DNA of 18,472 nucleotides. Source: Rhodobacterales bacterium UBA3080. Lineage in GTDB: Bacteria; Pseudomonadota; Alphaproteobacteria; Rhodobacterales; Rhodobacteraceae. The stretch's first letter is position 1. The number at the start of each line of letters is the position of its first letter. Made by a program: the position numbers and the translations under genes. Location: NCBI GenBank assembly GCA_002366645.1, contig DFBM01000092.1, forward strand, positions 8,012 through 26,483, in the 5' to 3' direction. Shown one piece after another: positions 5,918-12,324 of the stretch. Below the pieces are notes generated by a model that had not been told where the DNA came from, made no database searches, and was given only the letters and a program-made list of their open reading frames with translations.

Positions 5918-7486
5918 TTAGCTTTTCTGGAACATGGCCAACATACGACGGGTAACGACGAAGCCACCCACGATGTTGATCGATGCAATAAGAACGGAAA
6001 TTGCGGCGAGGAGTGTTACGAGGAACCCTCCGCCAACACTAATTTGTAGCAGCGCGCCGATTATGACCACACTGGAGATCGCGTTCGTGATCGCCATGAG
6101 CGGCGTGTGCAGCGCGTGGCTGACGTTCCAGATGACCTGGAAGCCGATAAAGACCGACAACACAAAGACGATGAAGTGCTGCATGAAACTGGCCGGGGCG
6201 TACTGGCCGATCAGCAGCATCAGCAAGCCGCCGATTACCAACATGCCGGTTTGCTTGCGACCGGCTGCCCTTGCCGCAGCCGCTTCTTCGGCTTTGACCT
6301 CTTCGGGCGTTTTCTCCGGCGCTTTTGGCTTAGCTGCTGCAATCGCCTGCACTTTTGGTGGAGGTGGCGGGAAGGTTATTTCACCGCCATGTGTCACCGT
6401 TGCACCACGGATCACGTCGTCTTCCATGTTGTGGACCGGCACACCGTCGTTTTCGGGTGTCAGATCGTCCATCATGTGACGGATGTTCGTGGAATAGAGT
6501 GTCGAGGATTGCGTCGCCATTCGGCTCGGCAAATCGGTGTAGCCGATGATGGTTACGCCATTCTTGGTCTCGATTTTCTGGTCGGGAACCGTCAAATCGC
6601 AGTTACCACCCTTTTCGGCCGCAAGGTCAACAATGACCGAACCAGCTTTCATGGAGTGGACCATATCTTCCAGCCACAACTTCGGCGCATCACGGCCCGG
6701 GATCAGCGCTGTGGTGATAACGATATCCACCTCGGAAGCCTGCGCACGGAACAGCTCCAGTTGCTTCTCGCGGAATTCCGGCGAGGAAACGGCAGCATAA
6801 CCGCCCGTTTCTGCACCGTCTTGATTGTCATCGAAATCAAGGAACAGGAATTCGCCACCCATGGATTCGATTTGCTCGGCCACTTCGGGACGCACGTCGA
6901 ACGCGCGAACAATCGCGCCCATTGATTGGGCTGCCCCGATCGCGGCCAATCCGGCAACACCCGCACCGATGACCAGAACGGTCGCCGGAGGAACTTTGCC
7001 CGCCGCTGTGATCTGACCGGTGAAGAAGCGACCGAAGTTATTCGATGCCTCGACCACCGCGCGGTAACCACCGATGTTTGCCATTGATGACAGCGCGTCC
7101 ATTTTCTGGGCGCGGGAGATGCGTGGAACCATGTCCATCGCAATCGCGGTCACACCCTTGGCGCGCAGTTTTTCCAACAGATCTTCGCTTTGCGCTGGCC
7201 AGATGAAGGAAATCAAAGTTTGTCCTTCGCGGAAACGCTTGACTTCTACCTCTTCAGGGGCGCGGACTTTGATAACAAAATCGCAGGCTTTCCAAAGGGC
7301 TGCGCCAGTCTTTACGACCTCGACACCAGCGTCCTTATAATCCTGATCCGAGAAACGCGCGGCTGCGCCAGCGCCGGTTTCAATTACGCATTCATAGCCC
7401 AGCTTTTGCAACTGAAGCGCGCTCTGCGGTGTAAGGGCGACCCGATTTTCGCCCTCGAAGATCTCTTTAGGAGCTCCGATTTTCAT
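5918..7486 (-). CDS. pntA: NAD(P) transhydrogenase subunit alpha (PntA, single-chain form)
   Basis: NAD(H)-binding subunit (522 aa) of the transhydrogenase. Residues 1-380 are the alanine-dehydrogenase-like domain I: MKIGAPKEIFEGENRVALTP at the start, the Rossmann motif VLVIGAGVAGLAAIGAAQSMG near 171-191, followed by AFDVRPE. A linker rich in Ala, Pro, Lys and Glu (about 375-410, with PPPPPKVQ) joins it to about four membrane helices (GMLVIGGLLMLLIGQ to the end) including FIGFQVIWNVSHALHTPLMAITNAIS. The subunit is a single chain, as in E. coli, and is not split into PntAA and PntAB as in Rhodospirillum rubrum. ATG 7486 has AAGGAAC upstream. The gap of 140 bases after soxT holds no clear terminator, so some read-through from soxSRT is possible alongside its own promoter. 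Confidence 0.97.
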   Translation of the reverse strand: MKIGAPKEIFEGENRVALTPQSALQLQKLGYECVIETGAGAAARFSDQDYKDAGVEVVKTGAALWKACDFVIKVRAPEEVEVKRFREGQTLISFIWPAQSEDLLEKLRAKGVTAIAMDMVPRISRAQKMDALSSMANIGGYRAVVEASNNFGRFFTGQITAAGKVPPATVLVIGAGVAGLAAIGAAQSMGAIVRAFDVRPEVAEQIESMGGEFLFLDFDDNQDGAETGGYAAVSSPEFREKQLELFRAQASEVDIVITTALIPGRDAPKLWLEDMVHSMKAGSVIVDLAAEKGGNCDLTVPDQKIETKNGVTIIGYTDLPSRMATQSSTLYSTNIRHMMDDLTPENDGVPVHNMEDDVIRGATVTHGGEITFPPPPPKVQAIAAAKPKAPEKTPEEVKAEEAAAARAAGRKQTGMLVIGGLLMLLIGQYAPASFMQHFIVFVLSVFIGFQVIWNVSHALHTPLMAITNAISSVVIIGALLQISVGGGFLVTLLAAISVLIASINIVGGFVVTRRMLAMFQKS

Positions 7487-7531
7487 AATTATGTTCCTTA
7501 GTCCTGATGGGAGGAAGGGTCAGATCGTTCA

Positions 7532-7560
7532 CATCTAGCCGCTAATGCACCAGAATTCAA
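7532..7560 (-). promoter_or_regulatory. Candidate promoter of pntAB
   Basis: On the minus strand TTGAAT (7560-7555) and TAGATG (7537-7532) are 17 bases apart, 46 bases before the pntA ATG, in the soxT-pntA gap. Matches to the sigma-70 consensus are partial. Confidence 0.35.
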
Positions 7561-7627
7561 AGCTATCGTTTGAAAAAACTGGAAAAAGCCTGACTAAAAT
7601 GGTCGCATCCAGCAATTTGATTAAAAA

Positions 7628-8677
7628 TTAGACTTTTTGAAAACCGTGGATCAGGTATCGTAATCCGAAAGCGGCACCGATAAAAATGGAGGCTAAAACC
7701 ACAGGCGCACTGTAGGCGAGCACCGAAAACCCTGTTAGCCCCTGCCCGATTGAACAGCCAAGTGCCACGACGCCGCCGGTGCCCATGATGAACGCCCCGA
7801 AAACCGAACGACCAAGTTCGCGTGGGTCGTCGCAGGCTTCCCAGCGGAACCGGCCTTTGATCTTGGTGCCGATTGCTGACCCGACAAGCACCCCAGTGAC
7901 CGACCCGATACCGAAGTTCATCGTCGCGCCGGACCAAGTCATTAAATAGATAAGTGTTTCGCCCAAGGGCGCGGAGTAGGAAAGCGATTCAACTGTGATC
8001 CCGTCAAAGCCGTTTACCGAAATCAAATTTGTCGCCCAGAAGCCTGAAATGATCGCTAGGCCAACCACGATCGACCAGACGATATGCGTGCGGGACGTAC
8101 GGAAAGTTTTGCCGGAGAACGCCCAGATCGCACAAATCGCCGCGAATGCCAGTGCGGGCAATAGTGGTCCAATGTCAAACCAGCGGCCGACCAGATGGGC
8201 TACACCTTGCATTTCACCTTCATGGAGAACCTGCGGAAACAACCAGTCACGCAGCACAGCCGTCGGCCCGCCAATCGCCATATAGGCAGAAATTGCCATA
8301 ACGACAGCGACAATAAAACTGCGTAAATCGCCGCCAGCCATCCGCGACAGCGCCCCAAACCCGCAGTTTCCGGCCAGCGCCATTCCCCAGCCAAACATTA
8401 ACCCACCGACGATGCTTCCAAGCGGGTTCCATTTCAATGTGTAGTAGATGGATTGGGAGTAGTCGATCAAGCCAAGTGCTTCGAGCCCGAACATGCCTGA
8501 TATTCCGACAGCCAAGGCCAATGCCCACATCCGCAAACGACTGTAATCATCACCATAGAGTGCGTCTTCAATTGCACCAAGAGTACAGAACCGCCCGATA
8601 GAGGAAGACAGCCCCAATGCGCCGCCGCCGATTAGCCCGGCGAGCGCGGCCCAATGATTGTCCCCCATAAATTCCAT
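7628..8677 (-). CDS. soxT: SoxT, YeeE/YedE-family sulfur-compound transporter
   Basis: Polytopic membrane protein (349 aa) of the YeeE/YedE family, whose members (for example TsuA) import thiosulfate or move sulfane sulfur through conserved cysteines. Both halves carry the signature: GLSSSIGRFC (Cys31), GMALAGNCGFG (Cys105), then Cys282 (WEACDDP) and VALGCSIGQG (Cys308). Many small-residue hydrophobic helices are visible. The ATG at 8677 shares its A with the soxR stop codon (TGATG), so translation is coupled to soxR; a TTG one codon earlier is an alternative. Co-expression with the persulfide-sensing repressor suggests that SoxT brings the sulfur signal or substrate into the cytoplasm, as proposed for SoxT proteins elsewhere. 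The family is sure; the name SoxT rests on context. Confidence 0.88.
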   Translation of the reverse strand: MEFMGDNHWAALAGLIGGGALGLSSSIGRFCTLGAIEDALYGDDYSRLRMWALALAVGISGMFGLEALGLIDYSQSIYYTLKWNPLGSIVGGLMFGWGMALAGNCGFGALSRMAGGDLRSFIVAVVMAISAYMAIGGPTAVLRDWLFPQVLHEGEMQGVAHLVGRWFDIGPLLPALAFAAICAIWAFSGKTFRTSRTHIVWSIVVGLAIISGFWATNLISVNGFDGITVESLSYSAPLGETLIYLMTWSGATMNFGIGSVTGVLVGSAIGTKIKGRFRWEACDDPRELGRSVFGAFIMGTGGVVALGCSIGQGLTGFSVLAYSAPVVLASIFIGAAFGLRYLIHGFQKV

Positions 8678-9033
8678 CAAGTACCTGCGTCTTGATCCGG
8701 ATCAAAAGTACAGAACATTTCGTAGACTAGTTCAATCATCTTTGCGGCTTTGCGATCGCCCAAAGAATAATAGATAGTTTTGCCATCACGACGGGAATTT
8801 ACCAACCCTTCCAGACGCAGGCGCGCAAGCTGTTGACTGACGGCAGCCTGCCGCGAAGACAAAAGGTTTTCCAGTTCGGTCACAGATTTTTCGCCGGTAA
8901 CCAGATGGCAAAGGATCATCAACCGACCTTCGTGCGCCAAGGCTTTCATGAAGTCGGTGGCAGATTTGGCGCTGCTGAGCACCTCCTCGATCGCCTCGTT
9001 GGACATGTCCGGTGTTATTTGGGGCAGTGACAT
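8677..9033 (-). CDS. soxR: SoxR, ArsR-family sulfane-sulfur-sensing repressor
   Basis: Cytoplasmic DNA-binding repressor of 118 aa that controls sox genes. A winged-helix domain is clear: DFMKALAHEGRLMILCHL, then the recognition helix SSRQAAVSQQLARLRLEGLV (about 59-78), then a wing with RRDGKTIYYSL. The two cysteines are Cys42 (ILCHL) and Cys108 (EMFCTF). SqrR of Rhodobacter capsulatus has its sensing pair at 41 and 107, which form a polysulfide bridge on exposure to persulfides and release DNA. Identical spacing here argues for the same chemistry instead of metal sensing. ATG 9033 follows AAAGGAGAGGG, 16 bases after soxS. Likely targets are the soxS/soxV and soxW/soxX gaps. Gene order is soxS-soxR-soxT on the minus strand, divergent from soxVW. 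Confidence 0.93.
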   Translation of the reverse strand: MSLPQITPDMSNEAIEEVLSSAKSATDFMKALAHEGRLMILCHLVTGEKSVTELENLLSSRQAAVSQQLARLRLEGLVNSRRDGKTIYYSLGDRKAAKMIELVYEMFCTFDPDQDAGT

Positions 9034-9049
9034 CGCCCTCTCCTTTTAA

Positions 9050-9427
9050 TTACGATTCCGACGGCTCTCCTTCGGATATTGGCAAATCTGCCAGCATCAT
9101 GCCAAGAAGTCCCCAAAAGAAGCCTTCGCCTGGGTACCCTTCTATACGATTCACTTCGGTCCCGTCGACAAGTAATATAAATGTGGGGGTATAATGTGGT
9201 TTACTGGTGAGCTCGACGCCCTCGGGAACCGGGTCGTTGATATCGTATCGCCAGAGCGGCGCGCGTTCGCCTTCGGCCGTTTTGTCATACTCGCTACCGA
9301 CATCGCGGCTCCAGCGAGCGCACCACGGGCAGCCGTCTTCCTCTACCATCATTAGTCGAGTTTCCGACATAACCGACGTGGCCAATGTGGAAACAAGTAA
9401 TAAAGTGATCACTTTTAGCAGACGCAT
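9050..9427 (-). CDS. soxS: SoxS, exported thioredoxin-like protein
   Basis: Small periplasmic thioredoxin-like protein (125 aa). A signal peptide covers residues 1-21 (MRLLKVITLLLVSTLATSVMS), followed by ETRLMMVEEDGCPWCARW, with the active-site pair Cys33-Pro-Trp-Cys36. A later cis-proline region, HYTPTFILLVDG, fits the thioredoxin fold. In Paracoccus pantotrophus SoxS reactivates the SoxYZ carrier, reducing blocked forms of the SoxY cysteine; this is the likely role. Cytoplasmic electrons probably come through the divergent SoxV. It is the first gene of soxSRT and its 5' end faces soxV across 88 bases. The ATG has AAGGTG just upstream, a modest ribosome site. Confidence 0.92.
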   Translation of the reverse strand: MRLLKVITLLLVSTLATSVMSETRLMMVEEDGCPWCARWSRDVGSEYDKTAEGERAPLWRYDINDPVPEGVELTSKPHYTPTFILLVDGTEVNRIEGYPGEGFFWGLLGMMLADLPISEGEPSES

Positions 9428-9449
9428 CCCGCACCTTTCGAAAAATTGC

Positions 9450-9477
9450 TTTACACATACTTATATAGCAATATGAT
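9450..9477 (+). promoter_or_regulatory. Candidate soxVW promoter with embedded operator
   Basis: TTTACA (9450-9455) and TATGAT (9472-9477) are 16 bases apart, a good sigma-70-type match 38 bases before the soxV ATG. The spacer contains CTTATATAG (9460-9468), nearly identical to the CTTATATAAG site upstream of soxX. A repressor bound there would block polymerase. The same site also covers the start region of the divergent soxSRT operon, so SoxR could control both directions. Confidence 0.5.
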
Positions 9478-9515
9478 TATCCGAAATTTTGACCAAAAGG
9501 CAAGGAAAACACGCC

Positions 9516-10259
9516 ATGGAGTTTGACATAAGCTACGGTGGGGCCGCGATCGCGGGCCTTTTATCCTTTTTCTCGCCGTGCATCCTGCCGATCGTGCCCT
9601 TTTATCTTTGCTACATGGCTGGCCTGTCGATTCAGGAGCTGAACGAAGAAGAGGAAATCGCAGCTGGTGCAAAGCGCCGCCTGATTTTGTCATCGATTTT
9701 CTTCGCGGCAGGCGTTGTCACAATTTTCGTCATGCTCGGACTCATCGCTACATCGCTGGGTCAGGCATTTCGTGTCTACAAGGATGAACTTTCCTGGGTT
9801 GCTGCGGCGATCCTGTTCGTATTCGGCCTGCACTTTCTGGGCATCTTTAAAATTGGCTTCCTCTATCGCGAGGCACGGATCGATTCTTCGGGCATCAAAC
9901 CAGCCAGCTATGCAGGTTCCTATCTGATCGGCCTTGCTTTTGGTTTTGGCTGGACCCCATGCGTCGGCCCTGCCCTCGCTGCGATCCTTTACATGGCTTC
10001 ACAAAGCGGCAGCTTGCAACAAGGTGCCGGATTGTTGTTCGTCTATGGCACGTTCATGACTGTACCGTTCATTGTCGCCGCGATATTCTCGGGTCCATTC
10101 CTGCGCTGGGTTCAGCGCAACCGGAAATATATGGGGCTTATAGAAAAGTTGATGGGGGCGTTCCTGATCGCTTTTGCAATCCTGATTGTGACCGGCGGCG
10201 TGGCCTATATCGCGCAATTCATGCTCGAACAATTTCCGAACCTGTTTACCTTCGGCTAA
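9516..10259 (+). CDS. soxV: SoxV, CcdA/DsbD-type membrane thiol electron transporter
   Basis: Inner-membrane protein (247 aa) that carries reducing equivalents from cytoplasmic thioredoxin to periplasmic SoxW and SoxS. It has the CcdA fold with six hydrophobic helices and two conserved cysteines: Cys22 in FFSPCILPIVP and Cys149 in GFGWTPCVGPALAAI. An Asn/Glu-rich loop (LNEEEE, about 42-47) is cytoplasmic by prediction. I start at ATG 9516, which has AAGGA nine bases upstream. A TTG nine codons earlier would add a charged, poorly placed extension. soxW follows after 17 bases. CcdA for cytochrome c maturation is the alternative, but the position in the sox operon beside soxW decides it. Confidence 0.93.
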   Translation: MEFDISYGGAAIAGLLSFFSPCILPIVPFYLCYMAGLSIQELNEEEEIAAGAKRRLILSSIFFAAGVVTIFVMLGLIATSLGQAFRVYKDELSWVAAAILFVFGLHFLGIFKIGFLYREARIDSSGIKPASYAGSYLIGLAFGFGWTPCVGPALAAILYMASQSGSLQQGAGLLFVYGTFMTVPFIVAAIFSGPFLRWVQRNRKYMGLIEKLMGAFLIAFAILIVTGGVAYIAQFMLEQFPNLFTFG

Positions 10260-10276
10260 TCTGAAAAGGAGCTATT

Positions 10277-10846
10277 ATGCTTAAGAAACTCGTATTCCTA
10301 TTCGCACTGACATTTGCGCCAGCCCTCTCCGCGGAGACTACTATGGGCGACGACGGGCTCCACAAGACCGAATGGATGCGCGACACATTCCGTGACATGG
10401 CTGAAGACCTTGAAGAGGCTACCGCTGAAGGCAAACGCTTCGCGGTGATCTTCGAGCAGCGTGGTTGCATCTACTGCACCAAAATGCACGAAGAGGTTTT
10501 TCCGGACCCTGAAGTTATGGCGATGATCGAAGATAACTATTTTGTCGTTCAGATGAATCTGTTCGGCGACGTTGAGGTAACGGATTTCGACGGGGAAGTT
10601 TTATCTGAAAAAGAGATGGCCTCGAAGTGGGGAATCGTCTTCACACCGACAATTATGTTCTTCGACGACAAGCTTCCGACAGAGGGAACAACCGCTGCCA
10701 GAGCCGCCGTAACGACCATGCCCGGTGCCTTCGGTAAGTTCACGACGTTGAATATGTTCCAATGGGTCCTCGAAAAGGGCTATGAAGGCGATGAGCATTT
10801 CCAAAAGTATCACGCCCGAATTATCGAGGAACGCCATAATAATTAA
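10277..10846 (+). CDS. soxW: SoxW, exported thioredoxin-like protein
   Basis: Periplasmic thioredoxin-like protein of 189 aa, reduced by SoxV and used to keep Sox proteins in working redox state. A signal peptide spans residues 1-19 (MLKKLVFLFALTFAPALSA). The active site is Cys64-Ile-Tyr-Cys67 in IFEQRGCIYCTKMHEEVF, a non-canonical CxxC dipeptide typical of SoxW. The cis-proline motif FTPTIMFFDD comes later, and an aromatic, charged tail closes the protein. ATG 10277 has AAAAGGAGCT upstream, 17 bases after soxV. A 163-base gap with several dyads separates it from soxX, so soxVW and soxXYZA probably have separate promoters. Confidence 0.93.
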   Translation: MLKKLVFLFALTFAPALSAETTMGDDGLHKTEWMRDTFRDMAEDLEEATAEGKRFAVIFEQRGCIYCTKMHEEVFPDPEVMAMIEDNYFVVQMNLFGDVEVTDFDGEVLSEKEMASKWGIVFTPTIMFFDDKLPTEGTTAARAAVTTMPGAFGKFTTLNMFQWVLEKGYEGDEHFQKYHARIIEERHNN

Positions 10847-10854
10847 GGCAAAAC

Positions 10855-10864
10855 CTTATATAAG
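10855..10864. promoter_or_regulatory. Palindromic site 1 in soxW-soxX gap, SoxR operator candidate
   Basis: CTTATATAAG is a perfect 10-base palindrome starting 9 bases after the soxW stop. A nearly identical copy lies 16 bases downstream, and a nine-base relative sits in the soxV promoter. Repetition in both sox control regions is the argument for an operator. Confidence 0.45.
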
Positions 10865-10870
10865 TACTTG

Positions 10871-10880
10871 CTTATATTAG
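10871..10880. promoter_or_regulatory. Site 2 in soxW-soxX gap, SoxR operator candidate
   Basis: CTTATATTAG differs by one base from the palindrome at 10855-10864, and their starts are 16 bases apart, roughly one and a half helical turns. Confidence 0.4.
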
Positions 10881-10897
10881 TGAAACATAATTATCGA

Positions 10898-10917
10898 AAA
10901 TTCATTTATTTGAATTT
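10898..10917. promoter_or_regulatory. AAATTCA-N6-TGAATTT dyad, SqrR/BigR-type operator candidate
   Basis: A perfect inverted repeat with 7-base arms. Its core, ATTC-N8-GAAT (10900-10915), is the sequence I recall being reported as the binding consensus of SqrR/BigR, the relatives of the SoxR encoded here. It ends 92 bases before the soxX ATG and just upstream of a possible promoter. Confidence 0.55.
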
Positions 10918-10921
10918 ATTG

Positions 10922-10951
10922 TTGCGTTATCCTTCGGCCGTCGGCTATCTT
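10922..10951 (+). promoter_or_regulatory. Candidate soxX promoter
   Basis: TTGCGT (10922-10927) and TATCTT (10946-10951) are 18 bases apart, lying between the dyad at 10898-10917 and the soxX start. The fit to consensus is moderate and other choices exist. Confidence 0.3.
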
Positions 10952-11009
10952 TTCTTGACCAAAGTCAAGAATCAAAATGACAAACGGTAATCATAAGGGA
11001 GGATTTTGC

Positions 11010-11483
11010 ATGAAGCGCACAGCGTTTCTTATCATAGGAGCCACGGCCGCGTTCGCCGCTGTGGCCTCGGCCGACACCGTTGCCCCCGGCGACGTTGCAT
11101 ATGACGATTACGGCTCAGTTGCGGCATCGCTTACGGGCGTTGCAGGAGATGCGGCCAATGGCGAAAAAGTCATGGTCACCAAGTCACTTGGTAACTGTGT
11201 TGCTTGTCACCAGGTCAGCGTACTCGACTATGCGGCATTCCACGGCGAAATAGGCCCGTCACTCGACGGTGCTGGTGATCGCTGGACCGAAGAAGAACTT
11301 CGCGGGATCGTGGCAAACGCCAAGATGACCTTCGAGGGAACTCTGATGCCTGCAATGTACAAGGTATCCGGCTTCATTCGCCCAGGCGACTTCAAAGGCA
11401 AGTCAGTTCCAAACCCACCTTCGATCCTGACAGCTCAGCAGGTCGAGGACGTGGTCGCATTTTTGATGACAATCAAAGAATAA
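11010..11483 (+). CDS. soxX: SoxX, monohaem cytochrome c of the SoxAX complex
   Basis: Periplasmic cytochrome c (157 aa) that pairs with SoxA to attach thiosulfate oxidatively to SoxY and accepts the electrons released. A signal peptide ends near ASA at 21. The haem site is Cys63-Cys66-His67 (GNCVACHQV), and the sixth ligand is probably Met113 or Met116 in GTLMPAMYKV. The segment IGPSLDGAGDRW and the end VEDVVAFLMTIKE are typical of SoxX. I start at ATG 11010, preceded by AAGGGAGGA; an ATG 33 bases earlier would disrupt the signal peptide and lacks a ribosome site. It leads soxXYZA. A small hairpin (GACCC-N5-GGGTC, 11485-11499) lies before soxY. Confidence 0.95.
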   Translation: MKRTAFLIIGATAAFAAVASADTVAPGDVAYDDYGSVAASLTGVAGDAANGEKVMVTKSLGNCVACHQVSVLDYAAFHGEIGPSLDGAGDRWTEEELRGIVANAKMTFEGTLMPAMYKVSGFIRPGDFKGKSVPNPPSILTAQQVEDVVAFLMTIKE

Positions 11484-11525
11484 CGACCCCTCAAGGGTCA
11501 TCTAGACAAATCTAGGGAGACAATA

Positions 11526-11945
11526 ATGAATTTTACGAGACGTGACGCTTTGGTCATTGGTGCAGGGGCATTTACTGCCGCTTTGCTGCCGATCCAAGCA
11601 TTTGCTTCGCTCGCGGATGATGCGGAGGCGGCCTTCACAGGCGGCGCTGCAACAACTGACGGCGGCATCGAGCTCACAGCACCTGAAATCGCGGAAAACG
11701 GCAACACCGTTCCTGTGGCCGTTTCGGCTCCAGGCGCAGTATCGATCATCCTGATCGCAGCCGGCAACCCGAACCCTGATGTTGCGACATTCAACTTCGG
11801 CCCACTCTCCGGTTCGCAATCTGCATCCACACGTATCCGCCTCGCCGGAACGCAGGACGTAGTTGCAATCGCAAAAATGGCCGACGGCAGCTTCGCTCGC
11901 GCAGCTAGCACCGTGAAAGTTACAATCGGCGGCTGCGGCGGCTAA
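11526..11945 (+). CDS. soxY: SoxY, sulfur-carrying subunit of SoxYZ
   Basis: Carrier protein (139 aa) to which sulfur intermediates are bound covalently in the periplasm. It ends with GGCGG, the hallmark swinging arm; Cys137 is the attachment site. The N-terminus has a twin-arginine signal (NFTRRDALVIGAG, cleavage near AFA at 27), expected because SoxZ, which has no signal, is exported with it as a folded pair. The mature part is a beta-rich domain (IELTAPEIAENGNTVPVAVSA). ATG follows CTAGGGAGACAATA. The ribosome site is nearly the same as that of soxE. soxZ follows after 19 bases. Confidence 0.97.
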   Translation: MNFTRRDALVIGAGAFTAALLPIQAFASLADDAEAAFTGGAATTDGGIELTAPEIAENGNTVPVAVSAPGAVSIILIAAGNPNPDVATFNFGPLSGSQSASTRIRLAGTQDVVAIAKMADGSFARAASTVKVTIGGCGG

Positions 11946-11964
11946 GGCATAGGAGAATAAAACA

Positions 11965-12294
11965 ATGGCATCTGGTGTAAAACCACGCGTTAAAGTCCCT
12001 AAAACAGCTGCTGCTGGTGAAACTATCACCATCAAAACTCTGATCAGCCACAAGATGGAATCAGGTCAGCGTAAAGACAGCGACGGGAACCTTATTCCGC
12101 AATCGATCATCAACACGTTCACATGCGACTTTAACGGTCAAAACGTGATCAGCGTTGAACTTCATGGCGCGATTTCGACAAATCCGTACTTCCAGTTCGA
12201 AGCTACTGTCCCAGAATCCGGTGATTTCACATTCACTTGGAACGATGACGACGGTTCGACCTACACGGATACGAAATCTATCGCTGTTTCTTAA
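11965..12294 (+). CDS. soxZ: SoxZ, partner subunit of SoxYZ
   Basis: Small partner of SoxY (109 aa, the usual family length), forming the carrier heterodimer. It has an immunoglobulin-like beta fold: VKPRVKVPKTAAAGETITIKTLISHKM at the start, then IINTFTCDFNGQNVISVEL with conserved Cys54, and FTFTWNDDDGSTYTDTKSI at the end. It lacks a signal peptide, so it must leave with SoxY through the Tat system. ATG is preceded by ATAGGAGAATAAAACA. soxA follows 30 bases on. Confidence 0.96.
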   Translation: MASGVKPRVKVPKTAAAGETITIKTLISHKMESGQRKDSDGNLIPQSIINTFTCDFNGQNVISVELHGAISTNPYFQFEATVPESGDFTFTWNDDDGSTYTDTKSIAVS

Positions 12295-12324
12295 TTTATG
12301 CAGAACTGGGGAGGAATAATTAAA

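Noticed and set aside
9489..9515. Longer SoxV starting at TTG 9489
   Set aside because: ATG 9516 has AAGGA nine bases upstream and gives the usual CcdA start; the TTG is close to the predicted promoter and lacks a ribosome site.
10977..11009. Longer SoxX starting at ATG 10977
   Set aside because: It would put polar residues before the signal peptide and lacks a ribosome site, while AAGGGAGGA directly precedes ATG 11010.
11484..11525. Small hairpin GACCC-N5-GGGTC between soxX and soxY as a terminator
   Set aside because: The stem is only five bases without a T-run, and the genes are clearly one operon.
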